From Phanerodontia chrysosporium (lineage: Eukaryota > Basidiomycota > Agaricomycetes > Polyporales > Phanerochaetaceae), in the NCBI GenBank assembly GCA_001910725.1, contig MJGA01000005.1, forward strand, positions 1,426,001 through 1,490,000: a DNA stretch of 64,000 bases, read 5' to 3'. The notes beneath the pieces were generated by a model. The model searched no databases and was not told the origin of the DNA. It saw nothing but the letters and a program-made list of their open reading frames with translations. Every line of letters begins with the position of its first letter. The stretch's first letter is position 1. Positions 13,091-24,021 of this stretch are shown piece by piece. A program made the position numbers and the translations under genes.

Positions 13091-15334
13091 TCAGTACCCG
13101 GCGGCCTTGCCGCGCTTCCGCGAATCGCTCGCAGCTGGCCGGGAACGCACCGCGTGAGCAGAACTCACAAACAGACACAGAGGAAAGACACGCACCATAC
13201 AGCATCTCGCCGTCCGTCGTCACGAGCTGCACGACTGCCGCGACGCGGCCAATGTCTGCAACGCTGACGTTGTGGCCGCGCGCGCGGAGGCCGTCGAGGA
13301 GCGGCGCGGGGACGACGTTGTCCGCGTCAACGAAGGTCGGGAAGAGCTGGTCGTGCACGCGCCCGTACTCTACTGCACCGCTCGCGTCGAGGCCCCAGTC
13401 GAGGTTCAGGAGCGCCTGGAAGACTGCGGGGAAGATGCGCGAGCCTCCAGATGCGCCGACGGCGGCCCACAACGCGCCGTGCTCGTCCTCGATGATCGTC
13501 GGCACCGTCGACGAGAGCGGGCGTTTTCCTGGCTGCGGGTAGTTGTCTGCAAGGTGTGTCAGCGTGAAGCGTGCATACGGCAGAGCTGGGGAGACGCACA
13601 GGGCGACGGGTAGAGCCCGAATGCATTGGGTGTGCCGGGGATCGAGAAGTCGTCGAGCTGCAACGGCTGAGTAAGAAGCCAACAGAGAGCAGGGTGGAGA
13701 CACACCTCGTCATTCAGGATCACTCCTGTCTCCGGGTCAAGCACCAGCGAGCCAAATACGAGATTGATTGTGGACGTAATCGACACGGCCATGCCGTCCT
13801 TGTCGACAATGGAGGAATGACTCTGTCAGGTTCCCAGTCAGTCACTGTCTACATCGCTGGTCGAAACTGCTCACTGTTCCGTGGTCAATAGGCACGTCGT
13901 AAACGGGCTGATAGTACTCTGCCGTGTGCGTCCGGTCGTCGGTGATGTTAACGAACACCTGCTCCGCATACGCCTTCGTCGGGATGCGATTGATCGTCTG
14001 AACCTCCTTCGTGCTCAGGAAACCAGGGTCTGCGACCCGCGTCCGTGCGGCAAAGCCGACTACGTCGCCCATTAGCAATCACATTGACTGACGCAAATGT
14101 CTACTCACACTTCATGATCTCCACCATTCGATGAACATTCAAAGGCGTACGGCCCTCTTCGACAAAGTCCTCGAACATCTCCGCAAGGTTGAACATGTGC
14201 AACAGGACGGGTCCCGACGTGGGAGCATGTGTCGTGTAAATCGTCCGGCCACGGTACATGCCCTTGAGTGCGGGCTGCACATGGACCGCATAGTTGTCAA
14301 AGTCTTCCTGCTGCATGATCCCGCCGGTTTCTTGTATCTTCTTGAGCAGCGAATTCGCAATTGGGCCCTTATAGAAAGCATCCGGACCCTCCTTCGCGAT
14401 ACGCTCGAGGGTGCGCGAGAGCGCGGTCCGGCGGATGACGTCGCCCTCGCGGAGCAGACAGCCGTCCGGCGCAAAGACGGCCTTCCAGTCGGGATAGTTG
14501 AGCATGACGGGTGCGAACATCTGCGAGCAGGCGTCAGAGAGCCTGCAATGGGCGACAAGCGGTAGACGTGCGCACCGAGATCCTCCTCTCCAGCTCCTTC
14601 TGCACCCTCCAGCCTTTCGCAAGTTCTGCGGCAGGCGCGACGAGCTCCGCCCAGGGCTTGGTACCCCACAGCTTGTGCGCCTTCTCGAGGCCACGCAGCT
14701 CCCCGGGGACTCCCACGGCCAGTCCGCCCCAACGTGCCGCGTCCGGCTTCCCGACGTACATCGTCTCGTGGGCTGCGGCAGGAGCGACCTCACGGAAGTC
14801 GATGGTGTATACCTCGGAGGCGTTCGCGGACGAGTTCGTCATGGACGGCGGAATGCGCACGGTCATGAAGCCACCGCCGCCGATGCCGGACCTGCATGTG
14901 CGCTGAGTGTGGGGTCACGAGAGACAGGACGCGCGGGCACGCACGAGAACATGTTCACGACGCCGATGCACAGCGTGGTGCTGACCGCCGCGTCGACCGC
15001 GTTACCGCCGCTCTTGAGGGTGGCGACGCCGATGTCCGAGCAGAGCTCGTTCTCGCTCGCGACGGCGCCGTGCCGCGCCTTGATGAGCCAGGCGGGTTGC
15101 GCGCACACGACCGGCCCGCACACGCGTGGTGCACGGTCAGACGCGCCTCGGCGTCGTGCGGGGCAAGCCATGTCCGCTGCACGGCGACGCAGAGGAGCGT
15201 TATCGCGAGCAGGACGGTGAGAAGCAGGCGGCGAGGTGGGCGGCGCCCGTTCGGGGGAGGTCGTCATCGTGGTCGCGGTGCAAGGGCAGCATCTGCACGG
15301 GCACAACGCGTTTGGCGGGGACTGCATTCGCCAT
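13091..15334 (-). CDS. GGT: Gamma-glutamyltranspeptidase
   Basis: Hydrolyses or transfers the gamma-glutamyl group of glutathione; an N-terminal nucleophile enzyme that cleaves itself before a Thr. Minus-strand exons: 15334-14945, 14891-14576, 14520-14109, 14059-13875, 13822-13706, 13657-13600, 13546-13196, 13134-13091; about 624 residues after correction. Conserved parts: [39 protein letters not shown], the self-cleavage/nucleophile site in [14 protein letters not shown] (Thr near residue 435, at the exon 4/5 junction), [28 protein letters not shown] and GGSRIFPAV. The N-terminus is unclear: a strong hydrophobic segment ([16 protein letters not shown]) that would serve as a signal anchor is in a different frame from both the start at 15,334 and the AWLIKARHG block. 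One missing base near 15,241-15,260 and one near 15,109-15,124 would join all three. Without correction an ATG in the catalytic frame lies further in. Confidence 0.87.
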
Positions 15335-16515
15335 CCTCGGGGCAGATTGCGGAGTGGGTGACGGCGCTGCGGCCCCTGTGTCAACGCGAAGAAATTGCGA
15401 GGGAGAAGTCCATTCCAAGTGAGATAAGACTCCCAGCGTAACGTGGTATGTCATCCGTCTCGCAAGCGCCAGGCTCGGTCTCTGCTTCCGCGACGCGCGC
15501 TACTGTCGGTCCGCTTTCTTTGCCCGTCGACGACGACTAGGGCGTAATTAGAGGCACGACCTATGCCAATGGTCATGAATTTTTGTGAGACCCACCTCCG
15601 AGCATGACGCCGGGCAATTGGCTCACTATCTCTCCTGGCCTAAAGCTGGCTGACTGAGCAACCCACAACGGCTGGTTTACGCCGCTCTCATCTTCACCGG
15701 GCGCCGTCCCCCAGGCTCTGTGCACAGTATCGTGTGATGCGCGAATGGGAAACGTCGCAGAGAATTCAGGGAGACCGCCCCGAAATAGGTATGGCACACC
15801 AGAAGACTGAGGTGCTACCAGGACAGTATTGCGTTAGATGTGTTACCTTCGTTTGCAGGGCGATGCTGACCACAAGTCTGTGAGCGAAAAGGAAAGGGTG
15901 CTTATATGCACGTAAGGAATTCGGAAGAGCCTCTGTGAGGATACCGCTGTCTAGTACATGCAGAGAGTGGCGGTGGTGGCTGGCCTGATCTCCCGCTGAG
16001 GTTGGTATCATCCGGAGAAGCAGGAGCCTCCGTATATGTGCTCACTTTCTAAATACTTATATTTAGCTGTTCCGAGCTATGAATAATGTAGGTCACTGGG
16101 AAAGGGCCAGGGAGGTCTCATACGGCTAGCGAGAATGGTTGTTGTGGCGGCGTACCAAACACAATGTGGCGTCGCTTCTCCATGGCCTCAACTCAGGTTT
16201 ACCTCCTAACAACGGACGCGAGGCAGTGGAACACGAAAAGGTTTATAGCGACGACTGTATGTTTTGAATGAACACGTCGGACCTGGTGAAGCTCGAAGAC
16301 CGAGTAAGAGTTGTCTGATAGACGCCTGACGCAGACTTACTTCCTGAGCTGCGATGCTACAATCGGACTTCGAAAGATTTGTTACCCGCAGACGCGTCTC
16401 GGTCGCGTCTCGACGCGTCTTGATCTTTTGTAGTAACCTCCACCAGTAAGTTCTGCGATGCATGTGCACTGCGTGTCGTCTGGTGTGTCTATGCTTACCT
16501 TGATTGCTTTGCAGA
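15335..16515. promoter_or_regulatory. Divergent promoter region, GGT and WD-repeat gene
   Basis: About 1.2 kb between two divergent starts. A likely 5'-UTR intron of the plus-strand gene runs 16,446-16,514 (donor GTAAGT, pyrimidine tract, acceptor TTTGCAG just before the ATG). No other feature is supported. Confidence 0.5.
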
Positions 16516-18418
16516 ATGGACTTCACAGAAATCTACAAACAGACCGCAGGACTCGTGGCTTTCAGCCCTGGAACGCACTTCCTCCTCACGGCAGTGCAAG
16601 ACCGAGTGGTCATCCGTCGATCAGACTCTTTCCAAATACAACGGACATGGCAGATTGGCGAGTCTTTTGAGGCACCGATGATGCAGCTGAGCACCTCCCA
16701 GATGCCTCCCAAAGCCCCTTCCCGCGCGGAGCTCGCCAGCGCATGGATCACACACGCCGGATGGTCATGCGACTCGGAGTACATCCTTGCCGCCTGCACG
16801 AAGATCGGCGTTGTGGAGATATTCAAACTCAGGGACGAGGCATGGAATGCACGCATTGACTGCGGTGCAGAAGGGCTCTGTCGAGCGGAGTGGGCGCCGG
16901 ACGGCAGATCCATTCTGTGTTTCTCCGATTGGGGTGTACGTGCTACCCTGGCATATGAAGTGATCTGTGGTTGACTGAACCGCTAGCTCAGGGTGACAAT
17001 ATGGTCCCTGACCACAGGCACGGCGACACATATCCAGTTCCCCATCCATCCTGACAGAGGCAAGATGATTTGTCTCGTGTATGGCGCGACCCGTATTGAT
17101 TCAAGTAACAGGTTTTGCCTTCAGTCGTAACGGCAAATACTTTATGCTTGGGGAACGGCATAAATCGAAAGATACCCTTGGAGTTTATGACACATCTCAA
17201 TCATACCGGCTAGTGCGGGTAAGTACAATCCCTCACCTTCACACCACCGTTACTAGATGTGACCATAGCACTTCCCTTTACCCTCTTCATCTCTTGCTGC
17301 GGTGTTCCTATCACCTGCTGGCAACGTACTGGCAATTTCGGAAGGGCCTCTCGAAGCAAGTGTCCTTCAAATTGCCTCTACCCGCTGCTACTCAAACTTT
17401 TCCCGATAGTATAAATTGTACGTCGTCACACTTGCGGGAGATCTCCTTGGAACGTTCTCGCCAGAGCCCGATAGGGGCCTCGGGATACGGTCTGTTGCGT
17501 GGCATCCATCAGGCAACTACCTTGCCGTTGCCGGCTGGGATGACAAGGTACTCCGGCTTCTACTTCATGGTGCACTTGACTAATTATTGAATCAGATATA
17601 CATTTTGGAGAGCTTGACGTGGGGTCCAGTCGCCGTTCTGGAGTTGCAGTCGCGAATACCGGCAGGCGTGGTACGTTGGGTGTATGCATGCCCACCCTCG
17701 GGCTGATTCGTTGATCGTCACAGGCTGTCTGGCGAGAGCCAGCAAAGTGGATCGAATCAACGCAAGGGCGTGGGTTCATTCAGTGTAGGTACACCCCAGC
17801 TTGAAGCCCGGACGCCCCTTACTGACCTCATTCCCGTAGATGAGCGCGCACGTTCACCATCGTCCCTTTCCATCACTCGCCCCGACCTCAGCAAGGCCTA
17901 CCCGAAATCGGGGGCTGTACAGCTGTCGTTCAACGCCTCCGGCACGCTGCTTCTCGCTCGCTTCGAGTCAACACCGAACGCCGTTCATATCTATGCCTTC
18001 CCCACGCCCCAAGACGCCCAATCGCGTGACGCCACCCGCGGCACCCCAAGACTGCGCAGCGTATTGATTCACAATCAGACTGTGCAGAGTGCGGGATGGA
18101 ATCCGGCTAAGCCAGGAGTCCTGGCGCTGAGTTGTGGGTGCGAGAGCATGTATATCTGGCGCGATGAGTTCCCGGTGATCAACGAAGACGGCGTCGAAGA
18201 AGTGCAGGAGGTTGCAGAGTGCGTGGGTGTCCCGACGCGTAAGTGTCATATACGCCTCTTTTACTGGCTTTGCTCACCAATTCTGTGCAGAGAGCTTCAG
18301 CGCAAAGGACGTGAGGTGGTCCCCAGACGGGAAGGGACTCATACTTCTCAGCAAGGATACATTCTGTTGCGCTTTCGAGGCGGAAGAGGACGTGCCAGCG
18401 GAAGAACCTGAAGATTGA
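16516..18418 (+). CDS. WDR8: WD-repeat protein, WRAP73/WDR8 homologue
   Basis: WDR8/WRAP73 proteins work at spindle poles and centrosomes, anchoring microtubule minus ends (known for fission yeast and animals). Nine exons: 16516-16935, 16987-17059, 17112-17218, 17269-17355, 17410-17547, 17596-17670, 17724-17784, 17840-18238, 18291-18418; 495 residues, close to the family length. Diagnostic stretches are SDWGLRVTIWSLTTGT, GERHKSKDTLGVYDT, GIRSVAWHPSGNYLAV, VWREPAKWIESTQGRGF and FSAKDVRWSPDGKGL. Two of the eight introns start with GC (17,060 GCAAGA and 17,356 GCAAGT). Each is the only donor that keeps the conserved protein in frame. The start ATG follows a probable leader intron. Confidence 0.88.
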
Positions 18419-19030
18419 TATCAGGCAATGTACGTCGTGGAAGTCCATCGTTTGGGGCAACCTTGACATGATGGGACAGGTAGGCAGCCTATTCCGTGTC
18501 CCTTACATGATAGTCTGGCGGAAATGATGACTTGCCAAGTCTTGCCCGTGGTGTAAGCTATTCACAATGAGTGTCACCGTAGTTGTGAGTGATTCTGCTC
18601 GTACGCCTGGGCAGTCCTGCAGCACAGCCATGATCCTAATTCTACGTCATCATAACTTCTTTACTGCCTCAAGTGTTGGTGATGAGTCTCAGGCCAGCCA
18701 TATTTTGCAGAGCCATCGGCATCAAAGGGGCGGCGGCCCCAACAACTCGAGCAGCAGCCTGCATATGCGTCTCCGAGGGCTTGACACACGATGATTTAGA
18801 TCCGGACGGCGACCTCTGCATTTACGCTGCGAAGGCCTGGGGTTGGCAGCCGCGCAGGGCTCACAACTTCGTAGTCACGATTATAACCGTTATGTGGCAG
18901 CCGACTCACGCACAGCACTAGGTAGGGCTGACGATAGCTCTCCATGGCTTCAACGTCAGCACCGGCTCGCTGCAAGCCTCTACGTTCTTTCCTTTTCCCA
19001 CTCACCATCTAGCCTATTCGAACTGCTACC
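18419..19030. other. Intergenic between WD gene and kinase
   Basis: 3' flank of the WD gene and promoter of the kinase gene, both on plus. Only short chance open frames. Confidence 0.4.
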
Positions 19031-21471
19031 ATGGCCCTCCTTGCTACTTTGAGGCGTCTGAAGACTGCACTGCGACTCAAGAAGAAGAAAATCGAGATTG
19101 TCGTCGAGGTGAACATTCACTAGTGACCTTCTTGTACACCAACTAAGTGAATCTCACCAGGAGGAGCCTGAGCAGCCGAAGACCGATCACGTTCCCGAAG
19201 CCGTACAACCATCCGACCCTCAGGATGCCGTCCCTACCGAGGAGGCGGATATCAAACCAGTTTCCTTCATGCATATCGTAGGTGCTTCCGCATATTTCTC
19301 TATCCCCCGCTAAGGAGATCTCGACGCAGGCGACTATGAAAGCCAATGAAAAGACCTACACCAACTTTCTCGTCGAGGCCGTGCACCATCCTCAGGTACT
19401 CTCCATCAAGACCGATCTCAAGCTCGAGGCAGCCCCTCAGTTTTATCGTGAATTGGTATATGGACAGCGTGCTGAGTATGATCAGGCGTATGCTGAGCTA
19501 CTGTATCACGTCTAGCGAGTCTGCCGCGTCTTTATTGATACTACGCGTATTCGGGAGGAGGACCTGTTGCCTTTTTACGGGCCCGTCGCGCCTCATATCG
19601 AGAATGGCGAAAACTGCATGCTCTCCGTCGCCGAAAGCCTTCCTACGAAAGAAATTATCACCAGCAATGCAATCCCCGCCACCACCGCGCCCCCTTCCCC
19701 CGCCCTTTCGAAGACCATGTCCGACACTGCAATCAATATCAATCACGACGATCATCCACTTCCACTCTCACAAGAGTCTCCCGTCATTTCTGTCCGCAAA
19801 GAGCCCTGCTTGAATATCTACGATTTTGTCGAAGACGACTACATCGGTTCTGGCGCCTGGGGCCTCGTCCACCTAGCGCGCCACCGCAAGACCAGCCACC
19901 AGGTCGCAATCAAATCCATCCAGAAGTCGAAAGTTGCCGGCTCTGAGTTCCAGGTCCTGCGAGAGCAGGAGACCTTGCGTGCGGTCGCGGGCCAGCGGGG
20001 AGTCCTGGACTTGCTCGCGAGCTTCCATGATGGAGGCTACTTCTACCTTGCTACGGTAAATATGCCTCCACGCTCTTGCTTTTGCATAACACTGAGCATG
20101 GCCTACAGCGCTTTTGCCATGGAGGGAACTTCGAGGATTTTCTCGTGAACATGGGATGCCCGCCAGAGCCTCTTCTCCGGTTCTTTGCAGCTCAGCTGGT
20201 GCGTAGGTTGCGGTCTCGTCATGAATCACCTCTGACATTTGGTGCAGCTGCTCTGCCTCGAGAACGTCCATGCTCGTGGCGTTATCCATCGCGACTTGAA
20301 ACCTGCGAACCTCTTTCTCGACAAGAACTGCCACCTGGTGATTGGCGACTTCGGTCTCGCCACGTTCGCTTCCGACGAGGAGGCGTGTAAACAGTTCTGC
20401 GGCACCATCGAATACGTCGCACGCGAGATCTGGCATGGTGGCGCCTTTTCGTTCGCGTCGGACGTCTGGGCGTACGGCGCCGTCTTGTTTGAAATGGCGG
20501 TGGGCCGGGTATGTTCTCGTCTGCGGGAATTAGAGCGTGTCCTGACCGTCAGGTATAGCGGCTTTTCGACTCCGACGAATTCACCTCCGTTCAGGAACTG
20601 CAATCGTTCATGGCCAATGCATCCCTCGAACAGTGGATTGGTGAGGATGAAATGCCTGAGACGTTGTACATGCTCTTGCACGCAGTAAGTTTGTTTTTCC
20701 GCAGCGTCGTACAATGTCTAAAGCGAATGGTCCTAGATCTTCGAGTCCAACGAGAACACTCGACCTACTCTTGCATCATTGAAAGAATCCCCCTTCTTTG
20801 CCGACATGTGAGTGCTACTTCATCTCCTCACGAACGCTTCCTGACGCATGACCAGGGACTGGGACGCCCTCGCTGCTGGCGAGCTACCTTGCCCCGGTCT
20901 TACTTTACCCGAGGGCCAAGAAGATATGCCTACCCCGGTTGAAGACGGCTGCCCTTATAGCGACGGCCTCGATGTATGGGGAGACGAAGACCCTTTCCCG
21001 ACTTTCAGCTTCACCTCACACATCCTCGCGACCTCGTCTATCGTGGACCAGGCCTATGACATAAATTTCATTGGCGACCGCACTGTTCCTCTTTTGGCCG
21101 ACGATGGAGTCTCGCCGTCCGTCTCTTCACTACTTGATTCGCCAGATGTCGAATCCGACGATACATCCTGCGATTCCGAAATCCTGCGCACGCCCTCCCC
21201 TGAAACCGATATCGCTCCTATCATTGCCTCCTGCTCTGATCTCTACGAAGATATTCCGCTCGACTCGCCTATGTCTCCCACAGTTTCCCTCGCTGGCCTT
21301 ATCGAAAAACCGCTACTTTCCGGTGTCGTGGAACCCGCCCGTCCGCTCCCAGCCGAAGACGATGATTGGGAGCATCCTGCTCTGCCTAGTTGTGATCTCA
21401 TCACTCACAAGCGCCTCAGCCTCTTTGATCGACTGAAGGCGAAACTCGTGGCCCGCCGCCGCTCTATCTGA
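19031..21471 (+). CDS. Serine/threonine protein kinase with long N- and C-terminal extensions
   Basis: Nine exons: 19031-19108, 19161-19277, 19330-19455, 19516-20055, 20109-20198, 20248-20508, 20559-20684, 20737-20807, 20856-21471; 674 residues, all phases consistent. The kinase domain lies roughly between residues 210 and 470: glycine loop IGSGAWGLVHLARH, lysine in VAIKSIQKSK, catalytic loop HRDLKPANLF, GDFGLATF, and SDVWAYGAVLFEMAVG. The activation-segment end reads EYVAREIW where most kinases have APE. The ~185-residue C-terminal tail is Asp/Ser/Pro-rich and acidic. The N-terminal ~110 residues are not recognised. A stop codon at 19,513-19,515 sits exactly at the acceptor of a 60-nt intron (19,456-19,515), so splicing removes it. 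If that intron were retained, a separate 5' peptide would end there. The kinase group is uncertain; an AGC/CAMK-like fold is a guess. Confidence 0.75.
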
Positions 21472-22082
21472 GCACTCTGCTCTCGTCGATCACTTCCTTT
21501 CCGATACCTGCACACGACTCTTACTCTTTGTCTCTTTGTCTCTTGCCTTGCACATCTAGCCTCTCCCGGTTTCGTGTCTAATGTCCCTAGCTCAAGTTAC
21601 TAGTCTCGCTATCACGGTTCCTCGTCCTCGCAGATTCACAGGGTCGCATTAGGCTCTTTGCACAGCTATGTCTTCCTCTTTTTGCTTCTCTGCTTGTGTT
21701 TATATCTCCCGCTCCCGCTCATGTCGCCTTATCTCGTAAATTTACACTCCAATGTTGATATAGTTTGCCTCAAGGGACTCGCGAGTCACCTGGAGTGTCA
21801 AGCGATCATCGTATATAACTAGCGGTTTGGAGCTTGTCCCGGCCGATCGTGCATGTCTTTCGCCCCCCTACACTCACCGACACTGACCACTGCAAGCTGT
21901 GCTAATCGACCCCTGTGACGACAGGATCCACTCCTCTCGCTATTCAAACCTCGAACAGCAGCACTTCAGCTTTGACTAAGGTGAGAACCAGATCCCTGAC
22001 TGGGCGCTATGCGGTTTGACTGAAGTTTCACGTCAACAGTGGCAAACATTCGACGAGACTTGGTCTTCGAGTGAAACGAGCT
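21472..22082. other. Intergenic, pyrimidine-rich 3' flank
   Basis: The 3' UTR-like T/C-rich sequence after the kinase, then the promoter of the F-box gene. No other feature seen. Confidence 0.4.
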
Positions 22083-23854
22083 ATGGAAGCCGGCGTAAAT
22101 AATGTCTCAGTTTTGAACCTGCTGCCCAACGAGACCATAGTCGCAGTGCTCCTTCTCCTCCCTCCGCGCGATATTTTACGTTGCCGCCTAGTAAGTGCCG
22201 TTGTTGGCTTGTTCCTATGTTTCGATGACGCAAGCGGGAATTGATTTACAGGTAGATCGCCGGACCAAGCTGCTTGTCGACTCGACGCCAGCATTGGAAT
22301 ACAAGCTGAAACTGTTTCTGACCGACCTGACTGCGACCGAACCCTCAGGCGAGTGTGACATCTCCCGTGCACTCGCGTCTCTCGAAAATCGCGAGTCTCG
22401 CTGGACGTCGTATCGTCCACTTGCGGAACAGGAGGTCAAGCATGCTGACGAACGCGTGGACCTCGTCGACATCTCCGGAGAGTTCATGGCCCGCTCTGCT
22501 CCTGATGCTCTCTATTTCGACCGACTAAACCAGGGACATTACGAGAATTACCCCGAACACTGGTGCAATATCACTGACACTCGCGGCGTGGCGAGGATTG
22601 CTGTATGTGCCGAACAAGATCTGGTCGTCCTGACACGACTAGAGTACGTACTATAACCGTAACTTCCTTGTAGCTCGCGGCTTGGCTCACACGTGTTTGT
22701 TTTAGACGCGACGTAACTGACCTCGCGATTATCGGCCTCACAGTGACACTTACGACGTTGAGGACGGGGGCGCAGCATCCCGCTGCATCGAGTCCAACCC
22801 TAGCCGTGGAATTGCCCGCTTTTGAGCTGGCTCACCATAAAATCTCCATTAATGGCGATCTTTTGGCCATAATGGTCTCAGGAGTCGGTTTCCTGAGACA
22901 GACGGAGCTCTTCGTCTGGGACTGGAGGACATCCGTCCTACGCTTTGTACGTACATACTTTTCTATAGCCACTACGAGCCTTCGGACTCACCGATCACAT
23001 TGCAGAATGCGTATCATACCTCTGTTGGAGTCTCTAGCTTCGAATTCTTGGATGACCGTTTCATCATTGTGCCCGTCGTTGGAGCATGGGATTCACTGCG
23101 AGGCCGAGACGCGGCTCTGTGCATCTTTGACTGCAGGGATGCGCGGCCTGGGAGACACACGTTCTTCGATTTCCCCCGAGCAGCGACGCTTCGCCTACCT
23201 TCTGTCGCAGACGGAGCATTCTACGACCAGATCCATGTTGTCGCGGATCGTATCGTGCGTAGCACTGGCCACAACTTTTCTTTCGTGCCCAACCCCGCCA
23301 TGCGGATCGTGGCCATCCAATTGAAGGTTCTACACTCAGCAACTGCCCATGCGAACAACCTATTTCAAAACTCCACCTTCTGTCTCTTTGTTCACGCAGG
23401 GGCGCTGGTGGACCTCTGCACCCAGGGAACCTCTGGCCCAGTGATGCGATGGGACGAGTGGGCAGCTCAGACGCGTCTCATACGCACGCTCGGTGACGAA
23501 TCCTTCTGGCTGGGCAGGAACATTAGCCACAATCGCACCATTGTCTCTGAAATCCGTCAAGGCTCCGGAATGTTCCCTCCTCTAGACTACGTCATCTACG
23601 ACTTCCCTTCTGCCCCTGCATTCCGCCATGCTGTCCAGACCATGGACAAGCAGTCACAGGGCCCGTGGCGATACGTGACGGACCCGACAGTAATCTCAGA
23701 CCGCAGCATCTTCCGCTCGAATGTCGTCACCAGCTTGCCGTATCGCAAGGTGCCCTCTGGGTATTGGAGGATGCTGGGTCCTAGCGATGGTGGGGGCGAG
23801 ACCCATGTCTACCTTTCCGGTAATTGTCTCCTCGCTAAGAAACGCAACAGGTGA
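22083..23854 (+). CDS. F-box protein (529 aa)
   Basis: Likely substrate receptor of an SCF ubiquitin ligase, from the large basidiomycete F-box family. Exons 22083-22190, 22252-22643, 22706-22946, 23006-23854, phases consistent. The F-box is N-terminal (about residues 12-50, key residues LPNETIVAVLLLLPPRDILRCR, split by intron 1). The remaining ~480 residues match the mixed-beta C-terminal part seen in such proteins (for example LRTGAQHP, then hydrophobic strands) but contain no repeat I can name. No substrate can be inferred. The gene converges on the CPSF73 gene with only 167 bases between stops. Confidence 0.78.
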
Positions 23855-24021
23855 GCCTTTCACATGCTCGATAGCCATGTCATGTCTTGATAGCCCGTTG
23901 ATCAGTCCGTGGCGCGTCCAAGCTTTCTCGTAAAATAATCATCGTCGAGTCTCAACGTCTATGCGCTGTCCTAAACGGTTATTATACAACCATACTACCT
24001 ATAATTCGTCTCATGTATGTA

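Noticed and set aside
19513..19515. Possible stop-codon readthrough (TAG followed by a long frame in the same phase leading into a kinase)
   Set aside because: The TAG is the acceptor end of a normal 60-nt intron starting GTATAT at 19,456; splicing explains the frame continuity.
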